A stretch of 47,154 bases of DNA from NCBI RefSeq assembly GCF_000169155.1, contig NZ_AAWL01000019.1:1-47154 (forward strand). The letters run 5' to 3'. Within the stretch, counting starts at the first letter, position 1, and each line of letters opens with the position of its first letter. The notes beneath the pieces were generated by a model that did no database searches, had not been told where the DNA came from, and was given only the letters and a program-made list of their open reading frames with translations. Below, one piece after another: positions 41,817 to 47,154 of this stretch. The translations under genes and the position numbers were made by a program. The stretch is from Thermosinus carboxydivorans Nor1. GTDB taxonomy: Bacteria > Bacillota > Negativicutes > Sporomusales > Thermosinaceae.

Positions 41817-43511
41817 ATGAAATTTGAACTTGTTTTGGAACTGATGGGTGATATGGCGCTGCTGGCCATGGCCGCTAATTTTATCGGCCGCAATCGCTAT
41901 ATCGCCAGCTGTGCCGAACGGCCGACGACGCCACGTAGCTGGCTGACTTTGACCGTTATTTTTTCCGTTCTGTCCATCCTGGGTACTTACACCGGGGTTC
42001 CGGTGGAAGGCGCGCTGGCTAACACCCGCTTGGTCGGTACGCTTATGGGTGGCATCATGGGCGGACCGTGGGTGGGGCTTGGCATTGGCTTCATCAGCGG
42101 CCTGCACCGTTATCTGATTGGCGGGTTTACGGCGGAAATCTGCGGCGCCGCCACATTGCTGGGCGGGCTGATGGCCGGTATGGCGCGGCAGAAATACGGC
42201 CTGCACGGCATTAACTGGAAAAAAGCTGCCTTGCTTGCCTTGGCCGCCGAAGGACTGCAAAAGGGAATGGTGCTGCTTTTGGCCAAACCGTTTGAAGCGG
42301 CGTGGGCGTTGGAAAAGGCTATTGCGGTGCCGACCACGGTAGTGACCATGTTGGGGACGGTAGTTTTCATGCTGATTTTGAAGGACATCAAAACCGAGCA
42401 AGAACTGCATGGGGCGAAAGCGGCCCAGCTGTCACTGGAAATCGCCAGCCGGACGTTGCCCTTTTTACGGCACGGCCTGACCATGGAGTCGGCGCAAAAA
42501 ACGGCGGAAATTATTTTTGCATTCACCGGTATGGATGCCGTTTCCATCAGCAACCGGGAGCAGGTGCTGGCCTTTGTTGGCAAAGGGGCTGACCACCACA
42601 AACCAGGCGAGCCGATTATGACCCAGTCAACCAAACAGACCCTTATCAGCGGGATGCTGCATATCGTGCACACTGCCCAGGAGCAGGGCTGTCCGGTGGC
42701 AGGGTGTCCTCTGCAATCGAGCGTCGTTGCCCCGCTGGTGGTCAATGGCGCCGTTATCGGTACGGTCAAACTCAACCGGACAGTGCCGAACGGCATTACC
42801 GAGGTTGACATTCGCATGGCCGAGGGTATCGCCCACCTCTTATCCGTGCAAATTGAACTGGCGGAAATTGATTGCCAGCGGAAGATGCGGGAAAAGGCCG
42901 AACTAAAGGCGCTCCAGGCCCAAATTAATCCGCACTTTTTGTTTAATACCATTAACATTATCATGTCCTTCTGCCGGACAAACCCTGATACGGCTCGCAG
43001 TCTCCTCGGCCACCTGGCGACAATGTTGCGGCACAGTTTTGCCGATCGACAGGATTTTGTCACCTTGAAAGAAGAAATGGAAGGAATAGCGGCCTATTTG
43101 GAAATTGTAAAGGCACGGTTTGGTTCCCGCCTGACCGTCAAAACCGAAATCGACCCGATCTTGCTTGAGGCACCCATCCCGCTACTAACGCTACAGCCGC
43201 TGGTGGAGAACGCCGTACAGCACGGCCTGTTTCCCAAGCTGAGCCATTGTGTACTGACTATTGCGGCTGGTCTGCGGGATGGAGCAATGGTCATTGAGGT
43301 AAGGGACAATGGTGTCGGCATACCGGTCGAAAAACTTCGCACTATCTTGGCCGGACAGGGACAAGGCATCGGTATCCGCAATGTTTATAAACGGTTAACG
43401 GGTATTTACGGGAAAGAGTATGGTCTTGCCATCGAGAGCACGCTTGGACAAGGGACAACGGTCCGGATCGTTATTCCGTATGAGGGGAGAGATCTGGCGC
43501 ATGCGGGTTAA
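41817..43511 (+). CDS. LytS-type sensor histidine kinase (5TM-LYT, GAF, His_kinase)
   Basis: It is a membrane sensor kinase of the LytS/BtsS class. The 564-residue protein has about six N-terminal helices (5TM-5TMR_LYT, about 1-190) with TRLVGTLMGGIMGGPWVGLGIG and SGLHRYLIGGFTAEICG. A GAF domain follows, with the conserved cysteines in QGCPVAGCPL. Then come the phospho-acceptor His373 in INPHFLFNTINIIMSF and an HATPase (LVENAVQHGL, VRDNGVGIP). ATG 41817 follows GGTGG; TTG 41793, preceded by AAGGAG, would add eight residues and is also possible. It overlaps the regulator gene by 11 bases. Confidence 0.92.
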   Translation: MKFELVLELMGDMALLAMAANFIGRNRYIASCAERPTTPRSWLTLTVIFSVLSILGTYTGVPVEGALANTRLVGTLMGGIMGGPWVGLGIGFISGLHRYLIGGFTAEICGAATLLGGLMAGMARQKYGLHGINWKKAALLALAAEGLQKGMVLLLAKPFEAAWALEKAIAVPTTVVTMLGTVVFMLILKDIKTEQELHGAKAAQLSLEIASRTLPFLRHGLTMESAQKTAEIIFAFTGMDAVSISNREQVLAFVGKGADHHKPGEPIMTQSTKQTLISGMLHIVHTAQEQGCPVAGCPLQSSVVAPLVVNGAVIGTVKLNRTVPNGITEVDIRMAEGIAHLLSVQIELAEIDCQRKMREKAELKALQAQINPHFLFNTINIIMSFCRTNPDTARSLLGHLATMLRHSFADRQDFVTLKEEMEGIAAYLEIVKARFGSRLTVKTEIDPILLEAPIPLLTLQPLVENAVQHGLFPKLSHCVLTIAAGLRDGAMVIEVRDNGVGIPVEKLRTILAGQGQGIGIRNVYKRLTGIYGKEYGLAIESTLGQGTTVRIVIPYEGRDLAHAG

Positions 43512-44229
43512 GACGGTAATTATTGATGACGAGCAGCCTATCTGTGATGAGATTGAGTACCTTCTAAAGCAACATATCGACATTGACGTAGCCGCCAAAT
43601 TTACCAATCCGCTCGAGGCCTTGGAGTATATTAGCGAACAAGGCTGCGACCTGGTATTTGCCGACATAAAAATGCCAGGCATGTCGGGTCTTGAGTTGGC
43701 CAGGCGTCTGAGCGTGCTGCGCGCTACTCCCTTAGTCGTTTTTATCACGGCTTTTCAGGAACATGCGCTTGAGGCGTTTGATACTCCCGCGGTAGGTTAT
43801 ATCACCAAGCCCATTATGGAAGATAAGCTTGCTCGGCTGATGAGTAAAGTCCGCTGTCTCATCGAACGCACCTACCAAGCGGGTAGACCGGCGGTTAGCA
43901 AAATTTGCGTTACTACTGGCGGTAAGATAATTCCCCTGGATAAAAACGAGATTGTGCTGGCCTATGTGAAAGATAAGGATGTGTTTGTCCGCACTAAAAC
44001 AAGCGAGTATATGGCGACCCTGACTTTGCAGGAAATTGAAAATATTTTGGATGGAAGCAATTTTTTACGGGTTCATCGGCAATATATTGTCAATCTTGAT
44101 ATGGTCCGGGAAATAATCCCCTGGTTTCACGGTTCTTATCTTTTGCGGATGGATGACTGCCGGCAGGAAGAAGTGCCGGTAAGTCGGGCCAGGACTAAAG
44201 TTTTAAAAAATATTTTGGGGCTAAAATAA
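43501..44229 (+). CDS. LytR/AlgR-type response regulator (receiver and LytTR domain)
   Basis: It is the DNA-binding partner of the LytS-type kinase. The 242-residue protein has a receiver (about 1-120) with Asp9/Asp10, phospho-acceptor Asp55 in VFADIKMPGMSG, FITAF and Lys in YITKPI. A LytTR domain follows (about 138-240: IVLAYVKDKDVFVRTKTSEYMATLTLQEIE in parts, FLRVHRQYIVNLDMV, VPVSRARTKVLK). ATG 43501 follows GGGGAGAG inside the kinase gene. The convergent anion transporter/KOR unit is a possible target; by analogy, such pairs often control carboxylate or pyruvate uptake. Confidence 0.93.
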   Translation: MRVKTVIIDDEQPICDEIEYLLKQHIDIDVAAKFTNPLEALEYISEQGCDLVFADIKMPGMSGLELARRLSVLRATPLVVFITAFQEHALEAFDTPAVGYITKPIMEDKLARLMSKVRCLIERTYQAGRPAVSKICVTTGGKIIPLDKNEIVLAYVKDKDVFVRTKTSEYMATLTLQEIENILDGSNFLRVHRQYIVNLDMVREIIPWFHGSYLLRMDDCRQEEVPVSRARTKVLKNILGLK

Positions 44230-44269
44230 CAAGACCGGGAGCAGCAGTGGCTCTCCCGGTCTTGTTATT
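44225..44269. terminator. hairpin terminator between lytR-type gene and DASS transporter
   Basis: A 17-bp perfect stem (44225-44241 with 44253-44269) around an 11-base loop lies between convergent genes and begins within the regulator stop codon. AT-rich flanks on both sides suit a bidirectional terminator. Confidence 0.85.
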
Positions 44270-44291
44270 AAATTAATAAATATTACAAAAT

Positions 44292-45785
44292 TTAGTTGAC
44301 GATCCCGATCCACTTCCAGTAGGTAGCGCCCAGCAGGACAATCAGCGCGTAGGCGATAATGGTCAGGGGAATACCGGTGCGGATGAAGTCCCGCACTTCG
44401 AACGTTTCCGTACCATAAGCGATCATGTTCTGCGGCGCATTTACCGGTAAGATAAAGCCGAAGCTGACAACATACTGGAGAATCATCGTCATACCGACGA
44501 TATTAATGCCAGGCGTTTTGACACCTTGGAGGATGGAAATAATGATGGGAATCATAGCGGCAGCTAGGGCGGTGGCGCTGGCAAAGCCGAGGTGAATGAT
44601 GATCAGGAAGGCGGCTAAAACGGCAAGGATAACAAGACCGGACATAGTCTGCAGGCCAAAGGCGCTCACAATAATCTTTGCCAGCCAAGCTGCCGCTTTA
44701 GTCGACAAGATGGCGGAACCTAAGCTGATGCCGACGCCGAACAGGATTAAGGTACCCCAGGGAATTTTAGCCTGGGCATCTTTCCAGGTCATGACGCCGA
44801 TGCCGGGCAGCAGCATGAGCGTGATAGCAGCAATAGTAGTGGTCGAAGTATCGAACGGATGAACGATTTTTTCAGTTGACCAGAAAAAGAGGAGGATGAG
44901 CGAGAGAGCCAGCAGTTTCTTCTCGTCGGTTTTCATGGGACCAAGCGCCGCCAACTCTTTGGCTACTGCTTCTTTGCCGCCAGGGATTTCATCCATTTCG
45001 GGCGGCATTAGTTTAAGCAGAACATAATAGAGAACGACGGACATGATGGCGGAAAAAGGCGCGGCGGCAATAAACCAGTCCAGCCAGGTGATGTATACTC
45101 CTAGTTGTTTTTCGATGAAGCCCAGGGCGATTAAGTTTTGGGCCGCGGCGGTTTTGATGCCCACGTTCCAGAGGCTGTCGGCCTGGGCGGTGGCAATCAT
45201 CATAACGCCGGCAAAAGCGCTTTTTTGGTTAACGCCAAAGGCTTTAATCATGCCCATGACAATTGGCACCAGACATGCTACGCGGGCCGTGGTGCTGGGC
45301 ACGAAAAAGCTGAGGATAAAACCGACAAAGATTACGCCGGCAAGCACGCGGTTGGTCTTGGCGCCGACTTTCGACAAGACGAAAAGCGCAATCCGCTTGT
45401 CAAGGCCGGTTTGCGTCATGGCAGCCGACAGGAAGAGAGCGCCGCCGACCAGCGCCAAAGCGGTATTGCTAAACCCGCCTAAGGCCATGGTTAAGGCTTG
45501 ACTAGTACCAATTAATTTTTTGGGATTGGCTACCTCCGGGGAAATACCAAGCAGAAAGGCCATGAGGGTCATGATGACGGCGGCGCTCACGGGGTAGGAA
45601 ATGGCGTCGGTCATCCAGACAATTACGGAAAAGACCAGGATGCCGAGCATCCGCTGCCCTGCCACCGGCAGATCGGCAGGGGTAGGCAGAAGAATGATGG
45701 CAAGTAGTGCAATAAGTCCGATGATTAGGCCGTAGCGTTTGGCGAACGATTCTTGCGGTGGCTGGGTGGCAGTCACCTTTTGCAT
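44292..45785 (-). CDS. DASS-family (SLC13-like) anion:sodium symporter, probably dicarboxylate
   Basis: It is an integral membrane carrier for di- or tricarboxylates, or possibly sulfate. The 497-residue protein has about 12-14 hydrophobic helices with DASS features: VIVWMTDAISYPVSAAVIMTLMAFLLG, the substrate/cation loop FSNTALALVGGALFLSAAMTQTGLDKRIA, SFFVPSTTARVACLVPI (SNT-like first motif) and FASATALAAAMIPI (second repeat). AAAGGAGGA precedes ATG 45785. It lies 52 bases downstream of korC on the same strand without an obvious terminator, so it is likely co-transcribed with the oxidoreductase. Confidence 0.9.
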   Translation of the reverse strand: MQKVTATQPPQESFAKRYGLIIGLIALLAIILLPTPADLPVAGQRMLGILVFSVIVWMTDAISYPVSAAVIMTLMAFLLGISPEVANPKKLIGTSQALTMALGGFSNTALALVGGALFLSAAMTQTGLDKRIALFVLSKVGAKTNRVLAGVIFVGFILSFFVPSTTARVACLVPIVMGMIKAFGVNQKSAFAGVMMIATAQADSLWNVGIKTAAAQNLIALGFIEKQLGVYITWLDWFIAAAPFSAIMSVVLYYVLLKLMPPEMDEIPGGKEAVAKELAALGPMKTDEKKLLALSLILLFFWSTEKIVHPFDTSTTTIAAITLMLLPGIGVMTWKDAQAKIPWGTLILFGVGISLGSAILSTKAAAWLAKIIVSAFGLQTMSGLVILAVLAAFLIIIHLGFASATALAAAMIPIIISILQGVKTPGINIVGMTMILQYVVSFGFILPVNAPQNMIAYGTETFEVRDFIRTGIPLTIIAYALIVLLGATYWKWIGIVN

Positions 45786-45837
45786 GTTTTTAAATTCCTC
45801 CTTTTTTTAATTTATGATACTTGCCGCGCCAGGAGGA

Positions 45838-46368
45838 TTACTCCTTGCGCAGCAAGCTCATTCCCAGTTCAAGGGCGCGTTTGTTGACTTCTTCAGTGCC
45901 GGGGGGAACGCGGTTAAGAACCGCCTGGGTAATTGACTCGACACTAACGACATTGGTGGCCGCCACGATGGCGCCGAGGGCAATAATGTTAGCAAAGAGG
46001 CTTTTGCCCAGTTCAGCGTTGGACGTTTCGGTGATGGGCAGCCGGTAGACGTTTTTAACGTGTTCAGGGATTTCTTTGACGAAGGTAGTGTCTACCATCA
46101 GGATGCCATCTGCCGGCAGGTCGGCGCAGTATTTGTTGGTGGCTTCCTGCGTCATGGCCAGCACCAGATTAGGCTTGGTGACTTTGGGGTAATGGATGGG
46201 CCGGTCGGCGATGATGACCTCGGATTTGCTGGCGCCGCCGCGGGCCTCGGGACCGTAGGACTGGGACTGGATGGCCAGTTTACCGTCCAGTAGTGCCGCT
46301 TCGGCGAGAATGATACCGGCGAGAATAAGACCCTGTCCGCCAGAGCCTGAAAGCCGCATTTCAACCAT
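45838..46368 (-). CDS. korC: 2-oxoacid:ferredoxin oxidoreductase gamma subunit (KorC-like)
   Basis: It is the gamma subunit of a thiamine- and CoA-dependent enzyme that interconverts 2-oxoglutarate (or a related 2-oxoacid) and acyl-CoA with ferredoxin. The 176-residue protein has RLSGSGGQGLILAGIILAEAA at the start, the SQSYGPEARGGASKSEVII block and TNVVSVESITQAVLNRVP. AAAGGAG precedes ATG 46368. It starts one base after korB, so the two are coupled. Confidence 0.9.
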   Translation of the reverse strand: MVEMRLSGSGGQGLILAGIILAEAALLDGKLAIQSQSYGPEARGGASKSEVIIADRPIHYPKVTKPNLVLAMTQEATNKYCADLPADGILMVDTTFVKEIPEHVKNVYRLPITETSNAELGKSLFANIIALGAIVAATNVVSVESITQAVLNRVPPGTEEVNKRALELGMSLLRKE

Positions 46369-46369
46369 A

Positions 46370-47154
46370 TTACCGGGCTCCTTTCTGCGCTTTGGCGAGG
46401 ATTAAATCATATTGCTTGGTGTATTCCGGCGCTTCGCTCTTGTGCAGGACGCCGATAAGGAATTTATCGGCAAGCTGTTCGGGGGCGAGCTTTTTCGCCG
46501 CTTCGACGGTAACGGCGTGGTCGCGCTGCCATGCGAGCATCTTAGGCGCATCGCCCATCTTGTTTTGCCGGCCATAGGAAATGGGGCACTGGGTAATTGC
46601 TTCGACCAGGGCGAAGCCGTCATGGCTGATGGCTTGGGCGATGAGGTCGACAAGCATTTGGGTGTGATAGGCCGTACCGCGGGCGACAAAGGTGGCGCCG
46701 GCCGCCTTGGCCAGTTCCGCGATATCAAAGGTGCGTTCGACCGTTCCGTAAGGCGCCGTTGTCGCCTTGTTATTGGTCGGCGTAAGCGGCGAATATTGGC
46801 CGCCGGTCATACCATAAATGTTGTTGTTGTAAAGGATCACTGTCAGGTTGATATTGCGGCGGGCCGCATGGATGAAGTGGTTGCCGCCGATTGCGGTGCC
46901 GTCGCCGTCGCCGGTAACGACAATGACATTAAGGTCCGGCTCAGCCAGCTTGATCCCGGTAGCGACCGGCAGGGCACGGCCGTGAGCGGAGTGAACGGTA
47001 TCGAAGTTAAGGTAGCCCGAAGCACGGGACGAGCAGCCGATACCGGAAACAATGACGGTTTTATTTTGGTCCAGCCCCAATTTGTCGATAGCCTTGACGA
47101 TGGCGCCGGTAACAATGCCGTTGCCGCAGCCCGGGCACCAGATATGAGGCAGAC
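46370..47154 (-). CDS. korB: 2-oxoacid:ferredoxin oxidoreductase beta subunit (KorB-like), 5' end outside the window
   Basis: It is the thiamine-diphosphate-binding beta subunit of the same complex. The visible ~261 residues begin within PHIWCPGCGNGIVTGAI, which carries the CPGCG cluster/TPP motif, so only about 10-20 N-terminal residues are missing. Next are GIGCSSRASGYLNFDTVHSAHGRALPVATGIKLA in parts, the TPP-Mg motif GDGDGTAIGGNHFIHAARRN and NNNIYGMTGGQ. The HGRALPVATGIKLA wording fits the 2-oxoglutarate type, but other 2-oxoacids cannot be excluded. korA and korD are presumably just beyond the right edge. Confidence 0.92.
   Translation of the reverse strand, partial: LPHIWCPGCGNGIVTGAIVKAIDKLGLDQNKTVIVSGIGCSSRASGYLNFDTVHSAHGRALPVATGIKLAEPDLNVIVVTGDGDGTAIGGNHFIHAARRNINLTVILYNNNIYGMTGGQYSPLTPTNNKATTAPYGTVERTFDIAELAKAAGATFVARGTAYHTQMLVDLIAQAISHDGFALVEAITQCPISYGRQNKMGDAPKMLAWQRDHAVTVEAAKKLAPEQLADKFLIGVLHKSEAPEYTKQYDLILAKAQKGAR

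Overview
The window is a gene-dense chromosomal stretch of roughly 54% GC from an anaerobic, spore-forming member of the Bacillota. I would guess the Negativicutes (Sporomusaceae type), but that is an inference and no rRNA is present to confirm it. The clues are: CIRCE-controlled groESL; the acpS-nnr-alr-ndoA and tsaE-tsaB-rimI-tsaD neighbourhoods; GerM-like and PdaB-like sporulation or germination proteins; phosphate butyryltransferase; ferredoxin-dependent 2-oxoacid oxidoreductase; and menaquinone made by the futalosine route. I saw no tRNA, rRNA, CRISPR array, insertion sequence or prophage. The content is mostly housekeeping, and the interest lies in its regulation.

Layout. 1-3.9 kb: a DAACS carboxylate/amino-acid symporter; a small siroheme-type reductase fused to a DUF1858 domain, with two CRP/FNR-type palindromes upstream; and a phosphate butyryltransferase. 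4.2-11.3 kb: acpS, a split nnrE/nnrD, the ndoAI-ndoA toxin-antitoxin pair, a ComEC-like metallo-beta-lactamase lipoprotein with a DUF3006 protein, an AMIN/Amidase_3 cell-wall amidase, a GerM-like lipoprotein, and alr on the minus strand. 11.4-15.2 kb: thiL, tsaE, tsaB, rimI, tsaD. 15.2-15.33 kb: a cluster of same-strand DnaA-box-like sequences. 15.4-17.4 kb: a PdtaS/PdtaR-type kinase and ANTAR regulator. 17.5-21.2 kb: groES-groEL, an unknown membrane protein and a PdaB-like deacetylase. 21.3-25.2 kb: mqnE-mqnA-mqnC plus an MTAP-family phosphorylase, a futalosine-pathway operon. 25.2-26.7 kb: guaA, interrupted by an apparent +1 frameshift.

26.8-35.8 kb is the most striking part. A strong promoter is followed by a guanine riboswitch, then a ykkC-type aptamer best read as a PRPP riboswitch, then one terminator, then a purine permease and purE-C-F-M-N-H-D. 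The two aptamers appear to share four nucleotides in their closing helices, which suggests how they could be antagonistic. This arrangement of guanine and PRPP sensors is a known type of RNA logic gate, so the class is not new; the shared helix and a second hairpin before purE are local details worth testing. purL lies apart (37.9-41.7 kb), divergent from a LysR regulator across an AT-rich perfect palindrome.

41.8-47.15 kb: a LytS/LytR-type two-component pair converging on a minus-strand unit made of KorB (cut by the window edge), KorC and a DASS anion transporter, which suggests dicarboxylate uptake linked to ferredoxin-dependent 2-oxoacid metabolism.

Three apparent +1 indels, two in nnr and one in guaA, break genes that are normally intact. 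Sequencing or assembly error is the simplest explanation and should be checked before any biological reading.
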